This document shows positions 49,128 to 57,683 of a stretch of 64,000 nt of DNA, in pieces. Each line of letters begins with the position of its first letter. The first letter of the stretch is position 1. Both the position numbers and the translations under genes were made by a program. The notes below the pieces were generated by a model. The model searched no databases, had not been told where the DNA came from, and worked only from the letters and a program-made list of their open reading frames with translations. The DNA is from Actinoallomurus bryophytorum (lineage in GTDB: Bacteria; Actinomycetota; Actinomycetes; Streptosporangiales; Streptosporangiaceae), in contig NZ_VFOZ01000001.1 of the NCBI RefSeq assembly GCF_006716425.1, positions 3,286,001-3,350,000 on the forward strand, given 5' to 3'.

Positions 49128-49458
49128 CGCCTGCGGCTGCGGCTGCGGCTGCGGCGATGCTCACCACTGAGCACCTGCGCCGAGACCCCGCCCGTATGTC
49201 TGGACCCCAGCCCGGTATGCGTGCGCCTCACTGGGCGTGTAGGCGAAACGGAACGGCGACGCCCCGGGGCGCAGGCCGAGTCAGCCGCCACCAGTCACGA
49301 TCCGCCGAGGCGAGCCAGAGGGATCGGCGACGACACCCTGCCCCCTGACCCGCCTGGAAGCCTGATGCCACGAGTACGCGAGAACACGACCTCCCGACGA
49401 GCGGTACGCCCGAACACGACACCCCTGGTTCCCCGGTAGGCTGTTGCTCGTTTCACGA

Positions 49459-49531
49459 GGGGCCTTAGCTCAGTTGGTAGAGCGCCTGCTTTGCAAGCAG
49501 GAAGTCAGGGGTTCGAATCCCCTAGGCTCCA
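49459..49531 (+). tRNA. tRNA-Ala (TGC)
   Basis: Acceptor stem GGGGCCT/AGGCTCC with one G-U pair, D-arm AGCTCAGTTGGTAGAGC, anticodon loop TTTGCAA with TGC at 49492-49494, T-arm GGGGTTCGAATCCCC, discriminator A. CCA is not encoded. TAGGCT at 49437-49442 is a plausible -10 element. Confidence 0.97.
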
Positions 49532-49615
49532 CGGTGCCGGCCCGGGGGCGACCCCCGGAACCCCCGATGTGAGGGGCTCCGCCCCCCACGCCCCCCTGTG
49601 GGCTGGCGTCGCAGG
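49490..49615. repeat. tRNA-Ala 3' end plus flank, copy 1 (native)
   Basis: The tRNA 3' half and the next about 85 bases (GGGGGCGACCCCCGG and GAGGGGCTCCGCCCC hairpins) recur at 51966, 53559 and 57685. This copy has the intact tRNA and is the parental attachment site. Confidence 0.9.
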
Positions 49616-49769
49616 TTGGTTAGTGGTTGAGGTGGAAGCCTGGTCATCCCGCCCGCCATCGTCCCAGGACAAGCCGAGCAGACCAGGCCCGCCGGGTCGA
49701 GGTCGTTCGTCCAGCGGGGCGCTCCACCCCGACCCGTCGGGCCTGGCCCGCTCCCCGCCGGGTGGGACG

Positions 49770-51085
49770 ATTCTCAATCGGGTTGTCAAGGCGGTGTGGG
49801 GTCATGCGGCCTTGGTGGTCGGGGGTGTGAGTTCGTAGCAGCGTCGGTCTCGGATGAGGGCCCATAGGACGTTGACGCGTCGTCGTGCGAGGGCGAGGAC
49901 GGCTTGGGTGTGGAGTTTGCCTTCGGCGCGTTTGCGGTCGTAGTAGGTGCGGGATTCGGGGTTGTAGCGGACGCTGATCAGGGCGGATGTGTAGAAGACG
50001 CGGTTGAGGTCGCGGTTGTAGCGGCGCGGGCGGTGGCGGTTGCCGCTGATCCGGCCGGAGTCGTGGGGGCGTGGGGCCAGGCCGGCGTAGCCGGCGAGGT
50101 GGTCGGCGGAGGCGAAGGCGGTCATGTTTCCGCCGGTGGCGGCGAGGAACTCGGCGCCGAGCAGCGTCCCGATGCCGGGCATGCTGGTGATCACTTCGGC
50201 CAGTTCGTGGCGGGCGAACCGGTCTTCGATCAGCGCGTCGGTGTGCTCGATTTGCTCGGTGAGCCTCAGGACATGCTTGGCGAGTTCGGCTGTCAGTCGT
50301 GCGGCCATGTGTTCGCCGGGCAGGACGGCGGTCTGGGATTGGGCTGCGCGGATGACTCGGTCGGCCAGGTCGGCGGCGCCTTTGCGTACTCCGTTCTCGC
50401 GGAGCCAGGACGTCAGCTTCTCCGGGGTCAGCCCGCGGATGGCGGCGGGGGTGTTCGCGCCGGTGAGCAGGATCAGGGGGCCTTTGTGGGCCAGGTCCAG
50501 GGCGCGTTCGATGGCCGGGCAGACGTTCAGGAGTTGGTCACGGAGCCGGTTGATCGCCCGGGTCCGGTCGGTGACCAGGTCTTGGCGGTGGGCCACCAGC
50601 ATCCGCAGCTCGGTGATCAGCCCATCCTCATCAAGCACCGGCCGCAGATCGCGGCGCATCCGGGCCTGGTCGGCGATGACGGCGGCGTCGCGGGCATCGG
50701 TCTTGCCCTCACCGCGGTAACCATCGGCCGCCCGGTTGACCATGTGACCGGAGAGGTAGAAGACCTTCTGGCCATCGGAGAACAGCAGCGTCACCAACAA
50801 CGTGGCGCCTCCGGTGCGCACATCGATCGCCCAGATCACCTCGCCGGCCAATGCGCAGACCTCGGCTATCAACTCCAGCAGGTCGGCCTCATCATTGGCC
50901 ACCCGCCGCGACAGCAGCCGCCTGCCCTCAGAATCGATCACCACCGCGTGATGATGAGCTTTGCCGATGTCCACACCGGCCCACACCTGCTGCAACGCCG
51001 TCTCCCTGGCTCGACTTGCCATCTGTTCCCGAAGACGACCTCGCCGGCGCATCCCTACACAGCGACGTGTTCGCAATTCTCAATC
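49770..51085. mobile_element. IS110-family insertion element
   Basis: Contains a single intact transposase gene on the minus strand. A 10-bp direct repeat ATTCTCAATC borders it at 49770-49779 and 51076-51085. IS110 elements usually lack terminal inverted repeats, which agrees with none being visible. It sits 240 bases beyond tRNA-Ala inside the native flank. Confidence 0.8.
49802..51022 (-). CDS. IS110-family transposase
   Basis: 406 residues from the ATG at 51022 (SRARETALQQVWAGVDIGKAHHHAVVID); an upstream in-frame ATG would add 18 arginine-rich residues. The DEDD catalytic domain begins with GVDIGK, then AIDVRTGGATLL near residue 68 and GKTDARDAAVIADQAR near 110. The C-terminal IS116/IS110/IS902 domain has SMPGIGTLLGAEFLAATGG then GYAGLAPRPHDSGRISGNRHRPRRYNRDLNRVFY with its serine. 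IS110 enzymes use a bridge RNA from the element's flank; the non-coding ends here are short. Frame is intact, so it may be active. Confidence 0.93.
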   Translation of the reverse strand: MASRARETALQQVWAGVDIGKAHHHAVVIDSEGRRLLSRRVANDEADLLELIAEVCALAGEVIWAIDVRTGGATLLVTLLFSDGQKVFYLSGHMVNRAADGYRGEGKTDARDAAVIADQARMRRDLRPVLDEDGLITELRMLVAHRQDLVTDRTRAINRLRDQLLNVCPAIERALDLAHKGPLILLTGANTPAAIRGLTPEKLTSWLRENGVRKGAADLADRVIRAAQSQTAVLPGEHMAARLTAELAKHVLRLTEQIEHTDALIEDRFARHELAEVITSMPGIGTLLGAEFLAATGGNMTAFASADHLAGYAGLAPRPHDSGRISGNRHRPRRYNRDLNRVFYTSALISVRYNPESRTYYDRKRAEGKLHTQAVLALARRRVNVLWALIRDRRCYELTPPTTKAA

Positions 51086-51313
51086 AGCGGCCAGGGTCGT
51101 CGCAGGGGCACCGGGCGGCCAATCGTCCCAAGCCACAAGCGGCAGACGGCAGACAGCCACACCCGGCACCCCCGGGCGCCAGCACCCTACGACGGCCCGA
51201 GCAACCCACGATCAAGGTAGGGACGGCAGACGGGATGACCAGGCGGGCGGTGGCTCGTGACTGCTGTCGATATCTCGTCGGCACGATCCCATGCCGCCTG
51301 GATACTGATCCAC

Positions 51314-51670
51314 ATGGATACAAGGGCTCATGCAGATCAGTGGCTGGCGGGCTGGAACGCCCGAAACCTGGACGCCGTCATGGCCTGTTACTCCGATGAC
51401 GTCGACTTCGCTGCGCTTACCGTTGTGACCCGCTGGGATCGGCCGGACGGCCGATTGCGGGGCAAGGCCGAGTTGCGCCGTCACTTCGAGCGAGGCATGC
51501 ACCTCGCGCCAGAACTGACATTCACCGAAGAGGCGTTTTTGACCAGCCCAGGCGGCTACGCCCTGTTCTACCGGCGCGAGAACGGCAACCGCGCGCTGGA
51601 CGTGGTCGAGCTGGACCAGCACGGGCACGCCGCCCGGGTCCGAGCGTTCTATGAGCAAGCACAGCAATAG
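51314..51670 (+). CDS. SnoaL-like/NTF2-fold protein
   Basis: 118 residues from the ATG at 51314. The start is preceded by GATACT and seven bases, so it may be leaderless; an in-frame GTG at 51257 is an alternative. Reads DTRAHADQWLAGWNARNLDAVMACYSDDVDF, GKAELRRHFERGMHLAPELTF and YALFYRRENGNRALDVVELDQHGHAARVRAFY, the alpha+beta cone pattern of SnoaL-like and limonene-epoxide-hydrolase-like proteins. Substrate unknown. Cargo between IS110 and the next att relic. Confidence 0.82.
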   Translation: MDTRAHADQWLAGWNARNLDAVMACYSDDVDFAALTVVTRWDRPDGRLRGKAELRRHFERGMHLAPELTFTEEAFLTSPGGYALFYRRENGNRALDVVELDQHGHAARVRAFYEQAQQ

Positions 51671-51694
51671 AAACCGCCCGCCCACACGCCGACG

Positions 51695-51845
51695 GCAGTG
51701 ACGGCAACCATGACGGCAACACAGGCAGACGAAGCCCGATAACCGCGAGCGTTGGGAGACGGGACGACCACGGACGGAACCCGACCACGTAGATCAAGAT
51801 CGAACTGATAAAGCTGCGGTCGCTCGGTCAAGATCCCCAAGGGAC
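51695..51845. repeat. Left-of-att repeat, copy 2, ending in a tRNA-Ile-like relic
   Basis: GTGACGGCAACCATGACGGC, then ACAGGCAGACG and TAGATCAAGATCGAACTGAT follow 45288-45385 in order and spacing. The next bases (CTGATAAAGCTG..GTCAAG..CC) line up with the tRNA-Ile 3' half but with many changes. No gene is seen in 51671-51871. Confidence 0.55.
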
Positions 51846-51871
51846 CGACGACGCCGGCGAAGTCGGACGCC

Positions 51872-52283
51872 GTGCAATTAACCACGGTGATCAGGAGTCA
51901 ACAGCGGTCACTGGCGGACACATGCTCGCCCAGGTTAACGACCATATGGGGCAAGATCGGCATGACTTGCAAGCAGGAAGTCGGGGGTTCGAATCCCCTT
52001 GGCTCCAGGGTGCCGGCCCGGGGGCGACCCCCGGAACCCCCGATGTGAGGGGCTCCGCCCCCCACGCCCCCTCGCGGGCTGGGGTCGCAGGGTTGCTCGC
52101 GGGTTTATTTGGGTGGCGTTGCTCGGGGCTGTTCTTTGGGGCGGTGGCGGATACGTTGCCGAATTGGGCTGTATTGGATCAACGCGACGGCGCTCCGCGC
52201 CGCTGCAGCCGCCCGCTCCGGCACGCCCCTACGGGCGTGCGGCGTAGGCGCCGGTCCCCCCGGCCGTGCCGATCGGGCGGCCA
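51872..52283. repeat. tRNA-Ala attachment relic, copy 2 (about 410 bp)
   Basis: Begins with GTGCAATTAACCACGGTGAT, includes TCAACAGCGGTCACTGGCGG, the tRNA-Ala 3' half (TTGCAAGCAGG...GGTTCGAATCCCC at 51966-52007), the two flank hairpins and GATACGTTGCC, and ends near GATCGGGCGGCC. Nearly collinear with 53463-53863. No gene lies in it. Confidence 0.88.
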
Positions 52284-52393
52284 ACGTCCCTGCTATCAGC
52301 GCAGACACTTGACAGCACAGCCACCATGCCAGCGCCGCCGTAGGACCAGGACGTGCCTCTGCGGGCAAGCTCGAATCGAGGTTCCCTAACCGC

Positions 52394-52768
52394 TCAACCC
52401 GCTCTTGCTTCCAGCTGCTCGCGCCTCATCCCCGCCCGGATCCGTACCGCTGGGCTGAAGAGCAGAAGAAGCTGGGCCGCGAACAACAGGCTGCGCGGCA
52501 GCTGAAAGCCGGACGGATCCCCGAGCCCGGTAATCAAGAACAGCACGGCACCGAACGCCATCAACGCGCCAAGTACCCGCCATGCAACGTGACTGCCCCG
52601 AGCTACTGCGATGAACAACATGAGATCAACGCATAGCCACATCACAGCCACGCCCCGACCGCCGGAGGGGTAACGGGCTATCGACTGGTTGACCACGTCA
52701 AGGACGACAGCTACGACAAGCAAGATCCGCGCGTTCCCGAACCGCACCCAGTTGAACGCCTTATACAT
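52394..52768 (-). CDS. Hypothetical membrane protein
   Basis: 124 residues from ATG behind GGGGGAC. Three or four hydrophobic segments: ARILLVVAVVLDVVNQS, VAVMWLCVDLMLFIAVA, VLGALMAFGAVLFLITGL and SLLFAAQLLLLFSPAV, with a basic C-terminus. The frame has ordinary actinobacterial codon use. No family recognised. Cargo between att relics 2 and 3. Confidence 0.65.
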   Translation of the reverse strand: MYKAFNWVRFGNARILLVVAVVLDVVNQSIARYPSGGRGVAVMWLCVDLMLFIAVARGSHVAWRVLGALMAFGAVLFLITGLGDPSGFQLPRSLLFAAQLLLLFSPAVRIRAGMRREQLEARAG

Positions 52769-52992
52769 CGTCCCCCAAACGCAGAAACCGCAGCATGCTC
52801 GATAGTACGCAGATGCGATGAAATGACCACGGCCTCGACGTCATGCTGGTCGAGCGCTCCTGGAGGCTCCGCCGCCCCAGACCCCCGCGCACCGCAGTAC
52901 TCACCCACGATTGATGTCTGTCACGACGTCCCGCCGTACGCGCGGGACAGCACTCCGGACCGACGCGGTGACCCGCCTGGAGTTCGGCGCCG

Positions 52993-53334
52993 TCAGGCGC
53001 CAGGAAATTGAGCGGCGAGTTCGGCGATCTTGCGCACGGTCGTTTGGGGGACTGTTATCCCGATGTCCCAGGTTTCGGCATCGTGACCGATGAGGAGGGT
53101 GGCCTGGTCTGCCGCGTTGGGGTCAGGATCGGCAGACCAGTACACCGACGAATTCATGCAGGTGCCTACGGCCAGAGAGCGACGTGCGTTCCAATCGGCG
53201 TCCGCGATGCCGGCCAGCCGCTCAAGGTCGGCGCGGGGAGCTTCGATATGCAGCAGCCACGATGGGGACATCAGCGTTACTCGGATCTCTCCGTGGGCGG
53301 TTGCATCGAGATCCAGCCGGACGTCATCGACCAT
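52993..53334 (-). CDS. Hypothetical protein
   Basis: 113 residues from the ATG at 53334 (VDDVRLDLDATAHGEIRVTLMSPSWLLHIEAPRADLERL); the frame is open 34 codons further upstream without a better start. Beta-rich first half and a C-terminal LLIGHDAETWDIGITVPQTTVRKIAELAAQFPG. No family recognised. Plausible as small cargo such as an immunity-like or orphan protein (inference only). Confidence 0.55.
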   Translation of the reverse strand: MVDDVRLDLDATAHGEIRVTLMSPSWLLHIEAPRADLERLAGIADADWNARRSLAVGTCMNSSVYWSADPDPNAADQATLLIGHDAETWDIGITVPQTTVRKIAELAAQFPGA

Positions 53335-53462
53335 GGGTGCATGCTCCCATGGGCCATGCGGAAACCGGAGGTCTGTCGCCGACAGCCTGGCAGGCCGCCA
53401 CCGGAGTCGTCGGCAGGACCGCATCACGTGCCGCAAGCCCAGCGACTGCTCGTGTCATTAGC

Positions 53463-53863
53463 GTGCCATTAGCCGCGGTGATCATGGATCAACAGCGGTC
53501 ACTCGCGGACACATGTCTGCACAGGTCAGCGGCTACGTGGGCCAGGATCAGCGTGATTTGCAAGCAGGAAGTGAGGGGTTCGAATCCCCTAGGCTCCACG
53601 GTGCTGGCCCGGGGGGCGACCCCCGGAACCTCCGATGTGAGGGGCTCCGCCCCTCACGCCCCCCCGGGGCTGGGTCGCAGGTTGCTTTCGGGTTCGTTCG
53701 GGTGGCGTTGCTCCGGCTGTTCTATCGGGTAGCGGATACCTTGCCGAATCAATCTCTATTGGATCAAGGCGACGACACTGCCCGCCGTCGCTGCAGCCCG
53801 CCCTACGGGCGTGCGGCGTGGGCGCCGGTCCCCCCGGTCGTGCCGATCGGGCGACCCGCAACC
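53463..53863. repeat. tRNA-Ala attachment relic, copy 3 (about 400 bp)
   Basis: Same order as copy 2: GTGCCATTAGCCGCGGTGAT, TCAACAGCGGTCACTCGCGG, tRNA-Ala 3' half at 53557-53598, flank hairpins, GATACCTTGCC, ending near TGCCGATCGGGCGACCC. The tRNA part is almost identical to the real gene. No gene lies in it. Confidence 0.88.
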
Positions 53864-53944
53864 GGACGAAGCACCGCTTCTGGTCTGGATGTGCCATCGC
53901 TCTCGGCGACGTCTAGTGCCGCATAAGAGAACCTTTGGCCCGTC

Positions 53945-54460
53945 TCACCGTCGTTCCTCTGGCGTCTGACGAACCGCGTAGCGCAGCACCGTGGTCTCGC
54001 CCTCCACGTGGGAAGAGATCGCCTCGAGTCTGATCGGAGCGCCACCGGCGCTCTCAAAGAGGAAACGCCCTCGCCGACGGGGACCGGAGCGACATGCACG
54101 ATGATCTCGTCCAGAAGCCCGGCCTCGAGACACTGCCGGGCGACGTAGGCACCCAGGATGACTACATTCGCACCATCGGCGGCCTTCTTGGCAAGCGTCA
54201 CCGCCTCCTCGATACCCATATCGAGGAACCGCCCGGTCACCCCCTTCACGACAGGAGGTTGCGCCGGCGGATGATGGCGCAGCACAAAGAACGGCCCGCG
54301 AAAGGCGCCTCCATAGAAGCCCATTTGTAGGCGGTCCTCGACATCCTGCGTACGCCGGCCGACCAGCAGGGCTCCGGTCGATCGGACAACCTCGTCGGCG
54401 GTCTGGCCTGATCCGCCATCGACGTCGAAAACCCACATAGTCCAGTGGTCGGCCGGACAA
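53945..54460 (-). pseudogene. Dihydrofolate reductase/RibD C-terminal-like gene, frameshifted
   Basis: Minus-strand reading gives VVRSTGALLVGRRTQDVEDRLQMGFYGG, PFFVLRHHPP, GIEEAVTLAKKAADGANVVILGAYVARQCLEAGLLDEIIVHVAPVPVGEGV, the RibD_C (DHFR-like) domain. It then shifts frame near 54060 and ends FLFESAGGAPIRLEAISSHVEG with ETTVLRYAV. The usual N-terminal KVIADMSMSLDGFIA start is missing, so the gene is both truncated and shifted. The nearby plus-strand remnant abuts its 5' end. Confidence 0.8.
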
Positions 54461-54469
54461 CGGCATCCG

Positions 54470-54800
54470 GCCGCCCGGATCGGGGATGCCCGGCTCTGCG
54501 AGGTGCTCGTCCACCACGTCGATCTGCAGGTCGGCGTCACGCCCGACCATTGGCCCGCCGACTTCGTCGCCCATGAGTTGAACGGGGTAACAGCGGCCCT
54601 CACCGCCCGCGAGAACGCACCCGCCATGCGACTCCACGCTACCGACACCGGTACGCAGTACGAGGTACGTAGCAGCAATGACGCTCCCGTCATCCGAGGC
54701 TGCCAAGCATCCCTTCTGGCATGGCTGATGGGCCGATCAGTCGGCGACGACCTGATCATCGACAGCGGCAGGGTTCTGCCACTCCGCCGTTCCTCTACTA
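54470..54800 (+). pseudogene. C-terminal fragment of a mycothiol-dependent maleylpyruvate isomerase-family protein
   Basis: Reads RDARLCEVLVHHVDLQVGVT, then DHWPADFVAHELNGVTAALTARENAPAMRLHATDTGTQYEV and LLAWLMGRSVGDDLIIDSGRVLPLRR, the C-terminal (MDMPI_C) half of this family. No N-terminal half (metal-binding DinB-like domain) is present. It meets the decayed RibD_C gene head to head at about 54.46 kb, so this is a rearrangement junction. Confidence 0.75.
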
Positions 54801-54920
54801 AAGGCCGGCCCCACTCACCACGTCACGGGAAGCTCTTACGGCCTGCCTCCGGCAGGGGCGCTCCGGCGCGGGGATCTCAGCCGCCGAGGCGGAGCAGTGC
54901 ACGTGGGCCGGAGTTCAGGA

Positions 54921-54990
54921 GTTCAAGTGAGAGCCTGGTCATCCCCTCCACCGAGGTCCCAGGACAAGCCCAGCAGACCAGGCAGAGGAG
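54921..54990. repeat. Second copy of the tRNA-Ala downstream flank
   Basis: GAGAGCCTGGTCATCCC, GTCCCAGGACAAGCC and AGCAGACCAGGC match 49632-49697 with few changes. The rest of 54801-55057 shows no gene. Confidence 0.7.
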
Positions 54991-55057
54991 CCGTGGCCTC
55001 TACACGCCGACGGAACGCCTCACGCCCGTCCACTGAATTGCTCACCGTCGTCGGCCC

Positions 55058-55528
55058 TCAACGTTTGTGGTGCAGGCTTTTGGCGGCCTCCAGCATGCTG
55101 CGCTCCAGTGCGGTGCGGTGACCTGGATCATCTTCCCAAAGCAGCGTAAGGGCGTACATGTCCCGAAGGGCTTCGGGTTCGCCCAAACGGAAGCTCTCGG
55201 CGCTGACCTTTGAGGCTGCTTCATAGGGGCTCAGGCTTCCGTTGAGCATGCACTGTGCCCAGAAGTGCACGTACTCCCAGCGAAGTGCGTCGGCGTTCGG
55301 GATGTCAATGCCCAGTTCATCCATGGCGGCACGGTAGAGGTCACGAATGTCCCGAGGGTCATCTCGCTGGCTGAGCCCGGCGAGCTGGTGGATGGAGGGT
55401 GAGTCGATGCCCCGGACGATCGCCTCTGCGGCGATCATGGGCAGTTCTTCAGGTGAAACATCACCTGTGACGTAGGAACAACTGAGGCGCCGAAGGGTCT
55501 CCACGTGCGTAGTCTGCCGCTGAAGCAT
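55058..55528 (-). CDS. Hypothetical protein
   Basis: 156 residues from the ATG at 55528 (LQRQTTHVETLRRLSCSYVTGDVSPEELPMIAAEAIVRG); the frame is open 81 codons further but the extra part is arginine/leucine-rich and unlike a protein start. Largely helical, with RDIRDLYRAAMDELGIDIPNADALRWEYVHFWAQCMLNGSLSPYEAASKVSAESFRLGEPE then LLWEDDPGHRTALERSMLEAAKSL. Similar unnamed proteins occur scattered in actinomycetes (by impression); no function can be assigned. Confidence 0.65.
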   Translation of the reverse strand: MLQRQTTHVETLRRLSCSYVTGDVSPEELPMIAAEAIVRGIDSPSIHQLAGLSQRDDPRDIRDLYRAAMDELGIDIPNADALRWEYVHFWAQCMLNGSLSPYEAASKVSAESFRLGEPEALRDMYALTLLWEDDPGHRTALERSMLEAAKSLHHKR

Positions 55529-55690
55529 GCTCGATGACCAAGGCGCTCCCAAGTGCTCTTGAAGCAGGCGATGCATACGGCCCCGAAGGAGGTGCATATG
55601 AAGGGGCCGCAGCCATAGATGCCGGGCCATTAAGGCAGACGGGATGACCATGCCGACGGCGTGCGCCTGGAGCCACGCCACACTAGGGAC

Positions 55691-55966
55691 ATGACTCGCG
55701 ATCCCGCCCGCTATGAAGACCGCCAGGACGTTCGATGGGACCTGGTGGCGTACAGCGCTCAGGATGACCATCTGTGCGGGGAGTTCCCGGTCACTCGGGA
55801 GCAGTTCATCCGTGTCCGGGAGCTATTCGACTTCAGTGATGAGGCGTTCCCCGACTGCTACCCGGTACGTCCGGAGCTGTGGCCACAGGTGATCACGATA
55901 CTTGCCTGCCCTCCGCTGGAGCCAGACAAGGAGTACTTCATCGAAGTGACGGCCACGGACTACTGA
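55691..55966 (+). CDS. Hypothetical protein
   Basis: 91 residues from ATG behind TAGGGAC. Reads TRDPARYEDRQDVRWDLVAYSAQDDHLCGEFPVTREQFIRVRELFDFSDEAFPDCYPVRPELWPQVITILACPPL and ends PDKEYFIEVTATDY. Compact acidic alpha/beta protein; divergent from the preceding gene. No family recognised. Confidence 0.65.
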   Translation: MTRDPARYEDRQDVRWDLVAYSAQDDHLCGEFPVTREQFIRVRELFDFSDEAFPDCYPVRPELWPQVITILACPPLEPDKEYFIEVTATDY

Positions 55967-56038
55967 CCAGCGTGGGCGATACGTCTTACATGCCCGCGCG
56001 TACGGTTGCTCACGGACGGATCGTCGAAAAGGCACAGG

Positions 56039-56758
56039 TCAGATACAGAGCGGCTTAGCGACGATCCGTGAGAGCGACTTTCCCGCTGGCAGCGATTCCG
56101 ATGCCTCTCGTTGCGGGCCCGATGAGGGCGCCGGTTTAGTTATGAAGCCCAGAGGGAATCCGGTCCAGCGGAGGTCCTCTGGAAGGTGGGCCATGTCGTT
56201 GTAGGTCAGTACGGACGAGGGACGCTGGGGTGCGTATTGGATGATGGTCAGGGCCGCGTTGCAGTGATTGAGCCCGAGCCAGCGCCAGTTCGGTGCATCC
56301 AGCGCGGCACGGACTAGCCAGGCGATGAGGAAATTGTGGGTGACGACCAACTCGTGGCGAGGCTCGTCATCGTCGGCCGGCCCGGTGAACTGGCTGAGGG
56401 CTTCACGGGCCAGCTCCGGGCCTTGCGTCCGTTCTTCCGGCGGGATCTGCTTGAGGCGTCGCACGAGGTAGTCAACGGACGCGGGCGGGAGTTCTGCCAC
56501 CTCCGGGACGTACGGGACGAAGTCGCCGGCCGCTTCCGTGACGTGAATAGGAACGTTGTCGAGTTGGTCGCCGATGAGCCGCGCGCTCTGTTCGGCCCGC
56601 GGCAGAGGCCCGTGATAGATCGTGGACAACGGGAAGCGGCGCAGCCGCTCGCCGAGCAGACGAGCTTGCCGACGGCCTCGGGCGGTCAAGGCGCTCTCAT
56701 CCGGTGAAGCTTCACCATGCCGCGTGAGGTAGAGGAAACGACTAGCAGCGCCCGACAT
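56039..56758 (-). CDS. Histidine phosphatase family (phosphoglycerate mutase-like) protein
   Basis: 239 residues from the ATG at 56758 (SGAASRFLYLTRHGEASPDE); the frame is open 48 codons more without conserved sequence. The phosphohistidine motif YLTRHGEA is complete. GPLPRAEQSARLIGDQL follows with the second arginine, then EPRHELVVTHNFLIAWLVRAALDAPNWRWLGLNHCNAALTII with the second catalytic histidine. Substrate unknown; 2-branch enzymes dephosphorylate many small molecules. The C-terminal 45 residues are unstructured. Confidence 0.88.
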   Translation of the reverse strand: MSGAASRFLYLTRHGEASPDESALTARGRRQARLLGERLRRFPLSTIYHGPLPRAEQSARLIGDQLDNVPIHVTEAAGDFVPYVPEVAELPPASVDYLVRRLKQIPPEERTQGPELAREALSQFTGPADDDEPRHELVVTHNFLIAWLVRAALDAPNWRWLGLNHCNAALTIIQYAPQRPSSVLTYNDMAHLPEDLRWTGFPLGFITKPAPSSGPQREASESLPAGKSLSRIVAKPLCI

Positions 56759-56872
56759 GTCAGAGCTCCCGTCTGCGTTACTCGATCTTCTACTCTGTTG
56801 GACGCCATCTCGGAGCGCGATGTTCCGGACGCTTCGTTTCGGGCCATTCGGGGGTATTAGCCCAGGTGGCTC

Positions 56873-56925
56873 AGGGTCAACAGCGGTCATTCGCGGACAC
56901 ATGCCCGTGCAGTTCAGGCCCTGTG
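56873..56925. repeat. Detached left part of the tRNA-Ala attachment relic
   Basis: GGGTCAACAGCGGTCATTCG then GCGGACACATG and GTGCAGTTCAGG repeat the start of copies 2 and 3. The tRNA part belonging to it is displaced by about 770 bases to 57685. Nothing else is recognised in 56759-57036. Confidence 0.7.
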
Positions 56926-57036
56926 ACGGCCAAGATTCCTACGCTTCCCAAGCTGATAGCGCGGACGCTGAGGTCAGCCGGATGCAGGGTGCCGACGCGA
57001 GAACGTTGCAGTGCGTCCAAAGCCGTGAACAGGTCA

Positions 57037-57279
57037 TCAAACGCCCGGATTGATCCAACTGGTGATCTCTTCACCGTCGTCGGCGGGGTTGCGCGGCGTC
57101 GACAGTAACAACGTCCTGGGCCCCGATGGGTTGACTGTCAGGCCCGCCGTCCCGTCGGCTGAGGGTGGGCGATGGTCAAACAGGGGCTGCAGGACTACGG
57201 GCTCGTCAGCCGTCGGCGCAACCACCATCGTGTTACAAGTGCCATCGGAAAGCTTCCCACCAAAATCACCGGCAGGCAT
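57037..57279 (-). CDS. Possible small protein (uncertain)
   Basis: 80 residues from an ATG at 57279, overlapping the 3' end of the next membrane gene by 85 bases in another frame. Reads PAGDFGGKLSDGTCNTMVVAPTADEPVVLQPLFDHRPP and ends GEEITSWINPGV. Composition is protein-like but codon bias is weak. Only one of the two overlapping frames may be real in the shared part. Confidence 0.3.
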   Translation of the reverse strand: MPAGDFGGKLSDGTCNTMVVAPTADEPVVLQPLFDHRPPSADGTAGLTVNPSGPRTLLLSTPRNPADDGEEITSWINPGV

Positions 57280-57572
57280 ATAAGTAGCGGAAGCTGGGTC
57301 GCGGCCACCGGCGCAACCAAGCACGCCCATGCGCTGACGATAAGCACCAATAGATAACGGCGGGAATTCAGTTCACCATACGGATTCTTCAAGAACAGGA
57401 ACATCAACACGAAGACGTCGGCGCTGATAGTCGCGATCACTCCGACCAGAACGCCTCGGGCCTCGATCGCCCGGATCGTGACGCTCACGTCACCGGCAAC
57501 TGCGATGAGACGAAGAAACCAGAGCGCCCCGGCTTGCGTCTGCACCACACTGCCAGAGCTTTGACCGCTCAC
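57195..57572 (-). CDS. Hypothetical membrane protein
   Basis: 125 residues from a GTG at 57572 behind GGAAAGG; the frame is open 40 codons upstream into the att relic. Four hydrophobic stretches: GALWFLRLIAVAGDVSV, GVLVGVIATISADVFVLMFLFL, YLLVLIVSAWACLVAPVAA and LPLLICLPVILVGSFPMAL, with a basic end. Lies between the two displaced halves of att relic 4. No family recognised. Confidence 0.45.
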   Translation of the reverse strand: MSGQSSGSVVQTQAGALWFLRLIAVAGDVSVTIRAIEARGVLVGVIATISADVFVLMFLFLKNPYGELNSRRYLLVLIVSAWACLVAPVAATQLPLLICLPVILVGSFPMALVTRWWLRRRLTSP

Positions 57573-57683
57573 TAGCCCGCCTTTCCAAGCAGTACAGATT
57601 TCGGCGACCATCTGGCCCGCTGACCATGCTCTCCTCTGATCTTCGCTGAAGACCAAAGGTGCCGCAATACATCGCGGGAGCAT

